Counted from the stretch's first letter, positions 25,670 through 34,234 are shown. The stretch: DNA of 64,000 bases from Dokdonella sp. (GCF_019634775.1 NZ_JAHCAS010000001.1:1240001-1304000); one strand, 5' to 3'. Made by a program: numbers and translations. The notes: generated by a model not told the origin, from the letters alone.

Positions 25670-26214
25670 ATGCACAGCCCGCCCCTGCGCCGACAACCGC
25701 ATGGCCGATCGGCGACGATCCGGCGCTGTCGGCCGAGGTGCGTCGCGAACTCGTCGATTCGCTGGTCGCGCGCGGCGGCGTCGGTCGAGAGCAGGCCGAA
25801 GCGGAACTCGCCGCGCGCGATGTCGCTGCGGACTTCGAACGACGGTTCGCTCCGCTTGGGCTCGACCGTCGTGAACTGCCTGACGTGCTCGCCGCGCAGA
25901 TCATCGGTATGTGGAGCATCGTCCACGACGCGGCCTTTCCCTCCGCCGACATCGCACGCGCGCTGAGCCGCCAGCTCGCAAGCTCGTTGCCGGGGCGTGC
26001 CGAAGCGGTCGATCCACGCAAGCGCCAGCTCGTCGGCGAGGCACTCATTCACGAAACCGTGCTGGCCCTCGAGGCGCGCGATGCCGCGCGCGCGGCCGGG
26101 CGTCGCAGTGAACTCAAGCAGATGGCCGAATCCGCACAACGCAACATGCTCAACCGCCAGGCGATCAATCTGCGCAAGACACAGTTGACGCCGCAAGGCA
26201 TGCGGCGCGGCTGA
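25666..26214 (+). CDS. Cytoplasmic paralogue of 24273-25037
   Basis: 182 residues, no signal peptide. It is helical throughout: RFAPLGLDRRELPDVLAAQI, IGMWSIVHDAAFPSADIARA and GEALIHETVLALEARDAARA line up with PYGLRSDDLADIAAAHLVVM, MTANDAALPDVRQVRGVQAQ and AEALMYQTVTLIKVREQAQ of the exported paralogue. The ends (MLNRQAINLRKTQLTPQGMRRG and ATMARQDVDLRGMVLTDEGLVPRG) also correspond. One exported and one cytoplasmic copy flanking an acetyltransferase is an odd arrangement; function unknown. Confidence 0.72.
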   Translation: MNAQPAPAPTTAWPIGDDPALSAEVRRELVDSLVARGGVGREQAEAELAARDVAADFERRFAPLGLDRRELPDVLAAQIIGMWSIVHDAAFPSADIARALSRQLASSLPGRAEAVDPRKRQLVGEALIHETVLALEARDAARAAGRRSELKQMAESAQRNMLNRQAINLRKTQLTPQGMRRG

Positions 26215-26319
26215 GACCCCGCGGCAGGGCATGCGCCGGTCGCGCCAGAGGCACAACGGCGTTGCGCACGCACGCGGCCGGTGCTGCGGGCTTCGGGCTT
26301 GGCTGTCGCGGTCCTCTGT

Positions 26320-26442
26320 CCTGTGCGGGCGCAGCTCGGCGTTGCGCCGGCTCGACAGGCGGCCTGTCTGCCTTCGCCGTCGCGCCTTGATCTGCGCCCA
26401 CACAGGACGGTGACGCCGTTGCGGGATTGATCAGGACATCCC
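26320..26442 (+). repeat. Dispersed hairpin repeat, copy 2 (long form)
   Basis: CCTGTGCGGGCGCAG and CTGCGCCCACACAGG are inverted arms about 57 bp apart, followed by ACGGTGACGCCGTTGCGGG and the core GGGATTGATCAGGACATCCC. It lies between two convergent genes. Confidence 0.82.
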
Positions 26443-26472
26443 TTGCGCGACCCATGCATGACGCACCTGGAA

Positions 26473-27156
26473 TCAAAGATCGCGTACAACCCAGCCGCGT
26501 GGCACCTGACGCGGCTCGCCTCCGGCGGCGACCGCCGCAGCGGCGATCTCGTGCGGCGCACGGTTCGCCTTCCAGTTCGCGGCGAGGACGGCGAGGCGCT
26601 CGCGCGTGCCACGCATGTAGATGCCCTCGAGCTCGGTTTGTGTGTCGGCCTCGAGCTTGAGCGGGTACAGGGTACGCGCCTCCTCGTCGGCATTGACCAG
26701 CTCGATCAGGCGGGTCAGCGCCTGCACGCAGACGTCCGCGCCGAGCCGAGTCCGTTGCGTGCCCTGTGCATGCCAGACGATCAGATACTCGATCGGACCG
26801 AACGCGCGCTGCGGTGCCGACGAACCGAACATCTGTCCGGCCAACGCGCCGCTGATCGGCGTGCCGGCCTGCCACAGACGGCTCGCGCCCCAGGCCGTGA
26901 GCTGACCGCTCGGCAGGTCGTTGCGGCGCAGGCCGATGGCCAGGGTAGCGGCGAGCGCGCGCTGTGCGCCCGGCTCATGGCTTTCGGCGATCGTCACCAG
27001 CAGCTTGAGGAAGGTTGGATAGCCCTCGACTTCGCCAAGCCGGCGCGCGACGCGCTTGAGCAGGGCGAGACGGAAATCGGGATCGGCGTTGAACACCAGC
27101 GCACCGGCCAAGCGCCCGGCCGAAGCGACGACGGGATGCGCACCGGCGGCACTCAT
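26473..27156 (-). CDS. T3SS-linked hypothetical protein
   Basis: 227 residues, soluble and helical, with a hydrophobic middle (GAQRALAATLAIGLRRNDLP) and a C-terminal IAAAAVAAGGEPRQV segment. It starts ten bases after the stop of the upstream gene (27166-27483), and the two form a small minus-strand operon divergent from sctU. No homologue is recognised. The position suggests a chaperone, regulator or substrate of the secretion system, which is inference only. Confidence 0.65.
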   Translation of the reverse strand: MSAAGAHPVVASAGRLAGALVFNADPDFRLALLKRVARRLGEVEGYPTFLKLLVTIAESHEPGAQRALAATLAIGLRRNDLPSGQLTAWGASRLWQAGTPISGALAGQMFGSSAPQRAFGPIEYLIVWHAQGTQRTRLGADVCVQALTRLIELVNADEEARTLYPLKLEADTQTELEGIYMRGTRERLAVLAANWKANRAPHEIAAAAVAAGGEPRQVPRGWVVRDL

Positions 27157-27165
27157 GCGCAGGCC

Positions 27166-27483
27166 TCAGCGCAGGCCGGCGAGGATCGTGTCGACGGCCT
27201 GATCGAGTGCGGCCGAACCGCCGGCCGCGGACACCGCGCCGGGCATGAGATCGAGGCGGCGCGCACCGTCGGCGGCACCGTTCCAGACGTCGCTGCCGAG
27301 CAAGGTCTCGCCGGGGTCGCGGGTCGGAGCGAGGGCTTCGGCGGGAGTTGCCTCGGCTGGTGCCAGTGCACCGCCATCGGCGAGCGGGCCGAGACCAAGC
27401 CGGCCCTGCTCGAGCGCACCCAGCGATTCCGCGTCGAGCGGCTTCAGCAGGGTCGATCCGATGTTGTCCGAAGGAATCTTCAT
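27166..27483 (-). CDS. T3SS-linked small protein, unknown
   Basis: 105 residues, acidic and Ala/Leu/Gly-rich, with no signal peptide or transmembrane segment; the start MKIPSDNIGSTLLKPLDAES is followed by low-complexity sequence. Its size and position beside sctU would suit a small export substrate or regulator, but nothing in the sequence shows it. Confidence 0.6.
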   Translation of the reverse strand: MKIPSDNIGSTLLKPLDAESLGALEQGRLGLGPLADGGALAPAEATPAEALAPTRDPGETLLGSDVWNGAADGARRLDLMPGAVSAAGGSAALDQAVDTILAGLR

Positions 27484-27641
27484 GGCCTTTTCCGCAGTCC
27501 CGCATCAGGAGCGCACATGACCGCATGCGCATCCTATCGTCGTGACCGACGGGTGACACCTGGGGTTAACCCTTGCGTCGTCCGCGCCGAGTTGCGCCGA
27601 TACTGGCACAAACCCGCGCGCGGCAGGCATCCTAGAACTCC

Positions 27642-28715
27642 ATGAGCGGCCAGAAGAACGACAGCGGCGACCGTACCGAGAAGCCGACCACCAAGCGCCT
27701 GCGCGACGCACGCAAGGACGGTGACGTCCACAAGAGCACCGAGCTCAGCAGTACCGTGATCGTGCTGGCCTGGCTGCTCGCCATCGGGCTGCTCACGCCG
27801 GCCTATTACCGCACCCTGGCTGGCCTGTTCGGCGGCATGTTCGAGGCGATGACGCGGCCGGGCCCGGTCGCCCTGAGCCAGGCCATCGAGCAGGGCGGTA
27901 TCGTGCTCATCCTGTTGACCGTGCCGGTGATGTTCGTGGTCGCGGCGGTCGGCCTGTTCACCGACTACATCCAGGTCGGCACGGTGTTCGCGCCCAAGCG
28001 GGTCAAACCGGACATCTCGCGGCTCAATCCGACCGAGGGCATCAAGAAGATGTTCTCCAAGGACAATCTCGTCGAACTGCTGAAGTCGATCCTCAAGACC
28101 AGCGCGATGGTGGGCATCTTCGTGGTCGTGCTGTGGTCTCTGCTGGCTGACTACATCGCCCTACCGCTTGGCCAGGTCGGCGATATCGCCAGCGCGCACT
28201 GGCAAGGCTTGTTGCGCATGTGTGCGTGGACGGTGTTCGTGTTCTTCTTCGTCTCGGCACTCGATGCGTTCTGGCAACGGCATTCGTTCATCAAGCGCCT
28301 GCGCATGAGCCGGCGCGACATCCGCCAGGAATCGAAGGAGAGCGAAGGTGATCCGCACATCAAAGGCCGGCGCCGCCAGCTGCATCAGGAATGGGCACAG
28401 CAGAACATGCTGCATTCGGTGCGCAAGTCGAGCGTCGTCGTGACCAACCCGACCCACGTCGCCGTCGCCTTGCTGTACGAACCCGGCGAGACCGACCTGC
28501 CGGTCGTGGTCGCCAAGGGCGAGGACCACGAGGCAGCGATGATCCGCGCCGCCGCGGAGGAGGCCGGTGTGCCGATCATGCAGAACGTTCCGCTTGCGCG
28601 CGGTCTCAACGAGAAGATCGAGATCGACGACTACATCACCGGCGAGTTCTTCCAGGCCGTCGCCGAAGTGCTGCGCTGGGCCGAGAGCGTGCGTGCGCAG
28701 CGCGAGGGGCGTTAG
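27642..28715 (+). CDS. sctU: SctU, T3SS export-gate switch protein
   Basis: 357 residues: four transmembrane helices in the first ~220, a linker, then the cytoplasmic autoprotease domain. The self-cleavage motif NPTH begins at about residue 269 (VVVTNPTHVAVALLYEPGE), as in YscU/FlhB; cleavage between N and P switches substrate specificity. The N-terminal cytoplasmic stretch DRTEKPTTKRLRDARKDGDV is the family signature. It is a single-gene transcription unit divergent from the two small genes at 26473-27483 and convergent with the sctQRST operon. Confidence 0.95.
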   Translation: MSGQKNDSGDRTEKPTTKRLRDARKDGDVHKSTELSSTVIVLAWLLAIGLLTPAYYRTLAGLFGGMFEAMTRPGPVALSQAIEQGGIVLILLTVPVMFVVAAVGLFTDYIQVGTVFAPKRVKPDISRLNPTEGIKKMFSKDNLVELLKSILKTSAMVGIFVVVLWSLLADYIALPLGQVGDIASAHWQGLLRMCAWTVFVFFFVSALDAFWQRHSFIKRLRMSRRDIRQESKESEGDPHIKGRRRQLHQEWAQQNMLHSVRKSSVVVTNPTHVAVALLYEPGETDLPVVVAKGEDHEAAMIRAAAEEAGVPIMQNVPLARGLNEKIEIDDYITGEFFQAVAEVLRWAESVRAQREGR

Positions 28716-28828
28716 GCCCCGACCCTGCTGCAGCTGAAACCGCTCCCGCAATGGATTGATTTCGTGGGGACGGCCTCGGCCACGAGTGGCAGAATCAGGA
28801 ACTCCCTGGCTGCCTGCCCCATGGAGCC

Positions 28829-28914
28829 GTCCCGTGCGAGCGCAGCTCGGCGTTGCGCCGGCTCGACAGACGGCCAGCCTGCCTTCGCCGTCGCGGGATT
28901 GATCAGAACATCCC
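28829..28914 (+). repeat. Dispersed hairpin repeat, copy 3
   Basis: It shares GCGCAGCTCGGCGTTGCGCC and the core GGGATTGATCAGAACATCCC with copy 2, but lacks the second CTGCGCCC arm. It abuts the stop of sctT (28915) in the gap between convergent sctU and sctT. Confidence 0.8.
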
Positions 28915-29697
28915 CTATCCGAAAATGCCGCGCAGCACGCCGAGCAGGGTCTTGTTGGCGACGAGGTTCTGCAGGGTGACCTGCACGAGCACGCCAAGCA
29001 TGAGCAGGACGATCCAGGTGGCGATCCAGGCCTTGATCGGCAGCGCCAGCTGGAACACGTTGAGCTGCTGCGCGTAGCGGTTGATGAGACCGAAGCCGAC
29101 GTCGACCAGCGCCATGATGACCAATGCAGGCGCAGCGATGAGCAGGGCCATGGTCATCATCGTGCTGAACTGGCCGATGAAGTAGGCGCCGCCGGTCGCG
29201 TCGAGCCTGGGCAGGAAATCGCTCACCGGCCAGACCTGATAGCTGGTCAGCAGCAAGTCGAGGAACACCATGAACGCGCCACTGGCCATGAACAGCCAAC
29301 CGGCGAACTGGGTCAGGAATGCTCCGGTCAGCGATGTCTGGTGGCCGGCGAGCGGATCGACCACGCTGGCGATCGTGGTGCCAACCTTGGCGTCGATCAT
29401 GTTGCCGGCCGCACCGATCGCCCAGAACACGATGCCGAAGGCAAAGCCGATGGCGAGGCCGATGAAGATCTCCTTGACGATCACCACGGACCAGTGGCCA
29501 TCGCCCATCTGCGCGTACGGCGAAGCCGCCGCGGCGATCGGGAAGACGACGATGGCGAGGCTGACGAAGAAACTGTTGCGCACAAGTGGCGGCATGCTGC
29601 TGCTCGACAGCAGCGGCAGGGCGAGGAAGGCTGCGGTGATGCGCGGCACGGTCAGGGCGATGCCGAGCACGTTGTTGCCGAGATCCTCGAACGGCAT
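28915..29697 (-). CDS. sctT: SctT, T3SS export-gate membrane protein
   Basis: 260 residues with about six transmembrane helices; it belongs to the YscT/FliR family that forms the export gate with SctR and SctS. Signatures include LTVPRITAAFLALPLLSSS near the start, EIFIGLAIGFAFGIVFWAIG in the middle and ALPIKAWIATWIVLLMLGVL near the end. ATG overlaps the sctS stop (ATGA). Last gene of the minus-strand operon. Confidence 0.95.
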   Translation of the reverse strand: MPFEDLGNNVLGIALTVPRITAAFLALPLLSSSSMPPLVRNSFFVSLAIVVFPIAAAASPYAQMGDGHWSVVIVKEIFIGLAIGFAFGIVFWAIGAAGNMIDAKVGTTIASVVDPLAGHQTSLTGAFLTQFAGWLFMASGAFMVFLDLLLTSYQVWPVSDFLPRLDATGGAYFIGQFSTMMTMALLIAAPALVIMALVDVGFGLINRYAQQLNVFQLALPIKAWIATWIVLLMLGVLVQVTLQNLVANKTLLGVLRGIFG

Positions 29698-29966
29698 CAG
29701 TGTCGGGCCATGTCGGGGAAGTCGGTGAAGATGCGGTCGGAGAAATGAAAGAGCGTGCCGCCAATCATCGAAGTGGTGACAAACAACACGATGACGATGA
29801 CGACGAACTTCACCGTGTAGCTGAAGGTCTGCTCCTGCAGTTGCGTGGCAGCCTGCAGGAAGGCGACCAGCAACCCGATGATTGACGCGGCGATGATCGG
29901 CGGCGCCGACAGCACCAGCACCAGCCAGAGCGCGTCCTGGGTCAGCCTGATGATGTCGAAGCCCAT
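29697..29966 (-). CDS. sctS: SctS, T3SS export-gate membrane protein
   Basis: 89 residues with two transmembrane helices joined by QAATQLQEQTFSYTVKF, the YscS/FliQ signature in which a conserved Q-rich cytoplasmic loop plugs the gate. Four copies assemble around SctR5-SctT1 in studied systems. It is ten bases from the sctR stop. Confidence 0.95.
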   Translation of the reverse strand: MGFDIIRLTQDALWLVLVLSAPPIIAASIIGLLVAFLQAATQLQEQTFSYTVKFVVIVIVLFVTTSMIGGTLFHFSDRIFTDFPDMARH

Positions 29967-29976
29967 GCTGACGCTC

Positions 29977-30642
29977 TCAGGTGTAGGTGGCGATCAGGCC
30001 GTGCACGAGCTTGGCCCAGCCGTCGAGGAAGACGAACAGCAGCAGCTTGAACGGCAGCGATACCGTGGTTGGCGACAGCATCATCATGCCCATCGCAAGC
30101 AGGATGTTGGAGACCACGAGATCGATGATGAGGAACGGCAGGAATATCAGGAAGCCGATCTGGAACGCCGCAGTCAGTTCACTCACGGTGTAGGCCGGCA
30201 CGATGACGATGTAGTCCGTTGCACTCACGCTGGCGCGGCGTTCCTCCGGTAGCAGGCGTTGCGCACCGTTGAGGAAGAAGGCGCGCTCCTTCTCGGTCGA
30301 GTGACGCACGAGGAACTCGCGCAATGGCTCCTTGCCCGCCTCGACCAGCTCGAGCATGCGCTCGACGTTCATCGGCGCTTCCGGATGCTGTTGCATTTTC
30401 GTGGTGATCGCGTCATGCGTGCTGAGCATCACCGGGTTCATCACGTAGGCAGAGAGGATGATGGCGAGGCCGTTGATGACGACGTTTGGCGGTACCTGCT
30501 GCAACCCGAGCGCATTGCGCAGCAGGCTCAACACGACCACGATCTTGGTGAACGACGTGACCATGACCGCAACGAACGGCGCCATCGCCAGGCCGACGAC
30601 GGTGACGATGACGAGGGCAGGGCTGAAGCTACTGAAGTCCAT
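29977..30642 (-). CDS. sctR: SctR, T3SS export-gate membrane protein
   Basis: 221 residues of the YscR/FliP family. Markers include MVTSFTKIVVVLSLLRNALGLQQ in the first third, DYIVIVPAYTVSELTAAFQI in the middle and NILLAMGMMMLSPTTVSLPF towards the end. There is no cleavable signal peptide, as expected for non-flagellar members. It overlaps the 3' end of sctQ by 14 bases. Confidence 0.95.
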   Translation of the reverse strand: MDFSSFSPALVIVTVVGLAMAPFVAVMVTSFTKIVVVLSLLRNALGLQQVPPNVVINGLAIILSAYVMNPVMLSTHDAITTKMQQHPEAPMNVERMLELVEAGKEPLREFLVRHSTEKERAFFLNGAQRLLPEERRASVSATDYIVIVPAYTVSELTAAFQIGFLIFLPFLIIDLVVSNILLAMGMMMLSPTTVSLPFKLLLFVFLDGWAKLVHGLIATYT

Positions 30643-30922
30643 CGGACTCCCAGCCCTCCAGTTGCACGCCGAGCGTTTCGCCGATCGCGACGAGGCGGCC
30701 GCTGCCCACGCGACGACCGTTGGCGCGAATGCCGATGCGCGCGTCGTCGAGGTTGCTGGTGAGGGTAAACACGTAACCGGGTTCGAGCTGACTCAGCTTG
30801 GCCAGGGGCAGTTCGAGTTCGCCGATCGTGAAGTCGATGCGTACCGGCAGCTGGGCGAGCGGGTCGGCGGGCGCGCCGGCGTCCTCCGCGGCGGCGGGCA
30901 CGGGATCGTCGCTGTCGGTCAT
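30629..30922 (-). CDS. Predicted internal SctQ-C product
   Basis: An in-frame ATG at 30922 sits eight bases after GCGGAG, a reasonable ribosome-binding site, and would make a 97-residue protein comprising just the last SpoA domain. Such a separate C-terminal product is established for YscQ and several SctQ proteins, where it is needed for platform assembly. Here it is inference from the start site. Confidence 0.5.
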   Translation of the reverse strand: MTDSDDPVPAAAEDAGAPADPLAQLPVRIDFTIGELELPLAKLSQLEPGYVFTLTSNLDDARIGIRANGRRVGSGRLVAIGETLGVQLEGWESDGLQ

Positions 30923-31720
30923 TGTCGGGCTCCGCAGGGAATCGATGGAAGGATCAAGGGGAGTATCGATACGCACGTGACCAGGCTGCCAGCTTGCTTG
31001 CCAGGCGCCGACGTGGCCGTCGCCGACGATGCGCACGTCGAGGCGAGAGAGAGCCTGCGTGCGTGTCCCGAGCACGATCACGTCGCCGGCTTCGAGGCCG
31101 CGCAGGTCGGATGCGGCCAGGGTGGGGCCGGCCAGGCCGATGCGCACGCGTACCGGCAGGCTCGCCAGCGCCACCGGCGATCGCGCGCAGCTGCCGGTGC
31201 CGGCGTGTGCGAGCAGGCGTCGTGCGATCGCCGGAGCCACCCGCAGCACGCCTTCGTCGCTGGTTTCCTCGCCGCGACCGAGACGGAACCCGAGCGTGAC
31301 CAATCCGGCGGCTTCCTCGGCATCGTCATCGAGCAGGGCCTGGGGCAGCACGATGCCGCGGAACACGCGCGCGAGGCAGGTCATCGCGCGCCGGTGGCTG
31401 AGTGTCCAGGCGGTCAGGCGCGCGGTACCGGCATAGTCACTCCAATGCAGTTCGCCGATCGATGTGCTCGGCTGCGCGTGGTGCAGGGCAAGTTCGCCAG
31501 CACGACCGTCGACGACGATGGCGACGCGCTGCGCGCAGACGCGCCGCGGCGCAACCGTCGCCTCGAACCAGAACGGGTCGCCGTCGTCGAAGGCCCAACG
31601 TCGATGCTGCACGTGCAGCGCGCAGAGGATCTCGCTTGCCTCGGCCGACAGGCGGGCGAGGCGCTGCCGGAGCGGGGCGGGCGCGACCGCCGATCTTGAC
31701 TCCATGCGCTGGCGCTTCAT
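30629..31720 (-). CDS. sctQ: SctQ, T3SS cytoplasmic sorting-platform (C-ring) protein
   Basis: 363 residues. The C-terminal ~80 residues form a SpoA domain (LPVRIDFTIGELELPLAKLS, GYVFTLTSNLDDARIGIRAN), and a second SpoA-like domain precedes it (LPVRVRIGLAGPTLAASDLR). SctQ homologues build the sorting platform with SctK, SctL and SctN. The start overlaps the response-regulator stop by four bases. A likely internal start is listed separately. Confidence 0.9.
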   Translation of the reverse strand: MKRQRMESRSAVAPAPLRQRLARLSAEASEILCALHVQHRRWAFDDGDPFWFEATVAPRRVCAQRVAIVVDGRAGELALHHAQPSTSIGELHWSDYAGTARLTAWTLSHRRAMTCLARVFRGIVLPQALLDDDAEEAAGLVTLGFRLGRGEETSDEGVLRVAPAIARRLLAHAGTGSCARSPVALASLPVRVRIGLAGPTLAASDLRGLEAGDVIVLGTRTQALSRLDVRIVGDGHVGAWQASWQPGHVRIDTPLDPSIDSLRSPTMTDSDDPVPAAAEDAGAPADPLAQLPVRIDFTIGELELPLAKLSQLEPGYVFTLTSNLDDARIGIRANGRRVGSGRLVAIGETLGVQLEGWESDGLQ

Positions 31721-32316
31721 GCGGCCTCCAATGCGAGCCGGACGAGGTCGGGCAGGTTGTGCACGCCGAGCTTGCTCATCATGTTGGCGCGGTGCAGTTC
31801 GACGGTCTTGATGCTGATGCCAAGTTCATCGGCCACGACCTTGTTGAGCTTGCCGGCAACGACGAGTTGCATGACCTGGCGCTCGCGCGGGGTCAGAGTG
31901 GCCACGCGTTCCGCTGCTTCACGCGAGCTGCGCGCGACCGGCCGGTGTGCCAGCGCCAGTCGGACGGCGTTCACGAGCGTGGCTTCGTCGAACGGCTTTT
32001 CGATGAAATCGAGCGCGCCCTTGCGCATGGCTTCGACCGCCAGCGGGATGTCGCCGTGGGCGGTGATGAAGACCAGCGGCAACGTGCATTCGCGGCGCAG
32101 CAGTTCGTCGTGCAGCTCGATGCCACTCATGCCCGGCATGCGGATGTCGCTGACGATGCAGGCAGGGCAGTTTGTGTCGCGCGTGCGCGCGAGTGCAGTC
32201 AACAACTCGTGGCCGCCAGGATAGTCACGCACGGTGAACTCGGCCGTTTCGAGCAACCACGCAGTCGAGCGGCGGAATGATTCGTTGTCGTCGACGAGAT
32301 GCACGATAGGACGCAT
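31717..32316 (-). CDS. FixJ-type response regulator in the T3SS operon
   Basis: 199 residues from ATG 32316. Receiver domain with acidic pocket VDDNES, phosphoacceptor Asp in SDIRMPGMSG, Thr/Lys in VFITAHGD and EKPFD; then a LuxR-type HTH (LTPRERQVMQLVVAGKLNKV and KTVELHRANMMSKLGV). All phosphorelay residues are present. It is in one operon with its kinase upstream and sctQRST downstream, so it probably regulates this secretion system. Confidence 0.92.
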   Translation of the reverse strand: MRPIVHLVDDNESFRRSTAWLLETAEFTVRDYPGGHELLTALARTRDTNCPACIVSDIRMPGMSGIELHDELLRRECTLPLVFITAHGDIPLAVEAMRKGALDFIEKPFDEATLVNAVRLALAHRPVARSSREAAERVATLTPRERQVMQLVVAGKLNKVVADELGISIKTVELHRANMMSKLGVHNLPDLVRLALEAA

Positions 32317-32327
32317 GTGCGAAACCC

Positions 32328-33428
32328 TCAGTCGTTTCCGGGGGGCAGGGTGAACACGAACACGCTGCCGCCATCTGGATTGCGCTCGAAGTAGAGCCGG
32401 CCGTGGTGGTATTCGACGATCGACCGGCAGATCGCCAGGCCGATGCCCATGCCGTCGCTCTTGGTGGTGAAGAATGGCGTGAACAGGCGCGCTGCTTCCG
32501 TGTCGGACATCCCGCATCCGCGATCTGCTACGCGGAATTCGACCTGGTCGTCGAAGTTGCGATCGACGCGTATTGCGAGCTGGCGCCGCGACGGCGCTGC
32601 CTCGCGCATCGATTCGATGCCGTTCTTGATGAGGTTGAGCAGCACCTGTTCGAGCATGACCCGATCGACGTGCACATCGGGCAGATCGGCGGCGGCATCG
32701 ACCTCGATGCGCACGCGATGTTTCTCCGCCTCGAGGGCGAGCAGGCGCAGCACGTTGTCAACCAGGTGCGCCGGTGCCTGCGGTTCGCGACGCGGCTCAC
32801 GCGCGCGCACGAACTCGCGCAGGCGGGCGATGACCTGGCTGGCGTGCTCGGCCTGGTCGCGTGCATAGCCAAGCGCTTCGGCGAGGCGTTCGCGCGCGCT
32901 CTCGCCCTTGTCGAGCAGGCGCAGGCCGACGCCGACGTAGTTGACGATCGCGGCAAGCGGCTGGTTGAGTTCGTGGGCGAGTGTCGTCGCCATTTCGCCG
33001 ACCGACATCGTGCGCGAGGTGAACAGCAGCTTCTCATGACGCTGCTTGTGCTCACTGAGGGTGCGCTGGCGCTCGCTGATGTCGAGCACGGTCAACACCG
33101 AATGGACGACCTGCCGACCACGCCATTCGCCGCGGGCCAGTTCGAACCAGCGTCCGCTCGGCATGTGCAAGGCTTCGCGCGTGGTTGCCGATGTGGCGAC
33201 GGCACTGGTGAACTGCGCATCGAAGTCGTCACGCGTGAAACCATCGGTGGGCGCGAACGCCGCCTTGAACGCCGCATTGGCCGCAACCAGCACGCCATCG
33301 CGGTCACGAAACAGCGCACACGCGACCGGCAAGGCATCGATGAGTGCGGCATCGGTGCTCGCTTGACTGCTCGCCGTGCGGCGAGCCGGCGTGGCACGCT
33401 TGGGTCGGATATCCGTCGAGGTCGCCAT
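32328..33428 (-). CDS. PAS-domain sensor histidine kinase (FixL/DctB-like)
   Basis: 366 residues, no transmembrane segment, so it is a cytoplasmic sensor. PAS-like domain at ~30-130 (LPVACALFRDRDGVLVAANA). H-box TTLAHELNQPLAAI with the phosphorylated His, N-box LLNLIKNGIESM, G1 RVADRGCGMS and G2 DGMGIGLAICRSIVEYH. No haem-binding histidine of FixL can be claimed. It is first in the kinase-regulator-sctQRST operon and divergent from the fliO-like gene across ~90 bp that probably holds both promoters. Confidence 0.92.
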   Translation of the reverse strand: MATSTDIRPKRATPARRTASSQASTDAALIDALPVACALFRDRDGVLVAANAAFKAAFAPTDGFTRDDFDAQFTSAVATSATTREALHMPSGRWFELARGEWRGRQVVHSVLTVLDISERQRTLSEHKQRHEKLLFTSRTMSVGEMATTLAHELNQPLAAIVNYVGVGLRLLDKGESARERLAEALGYARDQAEHASQVIARLREFVRAREPRREPQAPAHLVDNVLRLLALEAEKHRVRIEVDAAADLPDVHVDRVMLEQVLLNLIKNGIESMREAAPSRRQLAIRVDRNFDDQVEFRVADRGCGMSDTEAARLFTPFFTTKSDGMGIGLAICRSIVEYHHGRLYFERNPDGGSVFVFTLPPGND

Positions 33429-33521
33429 GCCGCTGGAGCCTTCGCGTCGGTGGATCGTCGTTTGCTGGCGGTCTTGCTGCGCGCTGTGCTTTTCTTAGGA
33501 ATACACAAACGAGGGGCACAC

Positions 33522-33902
33522 ATGCAATCGCAGAGATCTGTTTATCGAATTCTTCACGTCCCTGTCACAGTGATCGTGGGTGGATGCTTTCCGATGCAAG
33601 CATTTGCGGAAGAGGTTCCGTCGGTCGGCGGTACGCTGCTGTCAATGCTGGTGCCGCTCGTGCTCGTCGTTGCGGCGATGTTCGGCGCGCTCGTGCTGGT
33701 GCGCCGACGTTACGGACTCACTTCGAGCGACGGGCCGATGCGCATCCGCCAGATCCTCGCCGTGGGTCCGCGCGAACGCCTGCTGATCGTCGAAGCCGAG
33801 GGCCGGCGTCTCGTTGTCGGTGTCACCGCGACGACGATCACGCGGGTCGCCGAACTCGATGGTGACGACGAGCGCGGGCGGCCCACGACCGGCGAAACGT
33901 GA
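33522..33902 (+). CDS. FliO-like export-apparatus protein
   Basis: 126 residues from ATG 33522. A signal-like N-terminus is followed by a transmembrane helix (LLSMLVPLVLVVAAMFGALVLV) and then a small cytoplasmic domain with RIRQILAVGPRERLLIVEAE and GRRLVVGVTATTITRVAEL. This is the FliO pattern: a membrane anchor, then a 'LGPRERLxLVEVGGxxLLLGVT' module. FliO assists assembly of the FliP ring in flagella and is normally missing from injectisomes. It lies upstream of sctV. Confidence 0.8.
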   Translation: MQSQRSVYRILHVPVTVIVGGCFPMQAFAEEVPSVGGTLLSMLVPLVLVVAAMFGALVLVRRRYGLTSSDGPMRIRQILAVGPRERLLIVEAEGRRLVVGVTATTITRVAELDGDDERGRPTTGET

Positions 33903-34234
33903 TCGGCTTCGCATGATCGTCGTGAAGGTTTCGTTGTCATAAAAATACGCTTGTGTCGTACGTGACGAAAGAGCTAGGCTGAAAGAAGGATTACAGATAG
34001 AGCGATAGTCGACCGGCCATCGACTGAAACCAGCAGCCACGATTCGCACAGGGGCGGACGTGGCGAGAAACGAGACGAGCGCGTGGAGACGATGATTCCC
34101 GCGAGCGTCCGTGCAATCCGGCGTGTCCGTGCCGTTGTGCGCACGGGCAGTCCGTCGCCGGAGCGCACGGGCCCGAGCCCTGATGTGTCGCTGCCGTCAT
34201 CGGCACGCGACATCCGAGTGCATGGAGGTCGCGC
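33903..34234. other. Gene-free stretch upstream of sctV
   Basis: 332 bp between the fliO-like gene and sctV. No convincing open frame, repeat or terminator is seen. An AT-richer patch (33930-33995) could hold the sctV promoter, but no clear -35/-10 pair stands out. Confidence 0.4.

Noticed and set aside
32403..33521. Long plus-strand open frame running into the fliO-like gene
   Set aside because: It is antisense to the histidine kinase, whose domains are unmistakable; high GC makes long shadow frames common. Only the part from ATG 33522 is real.
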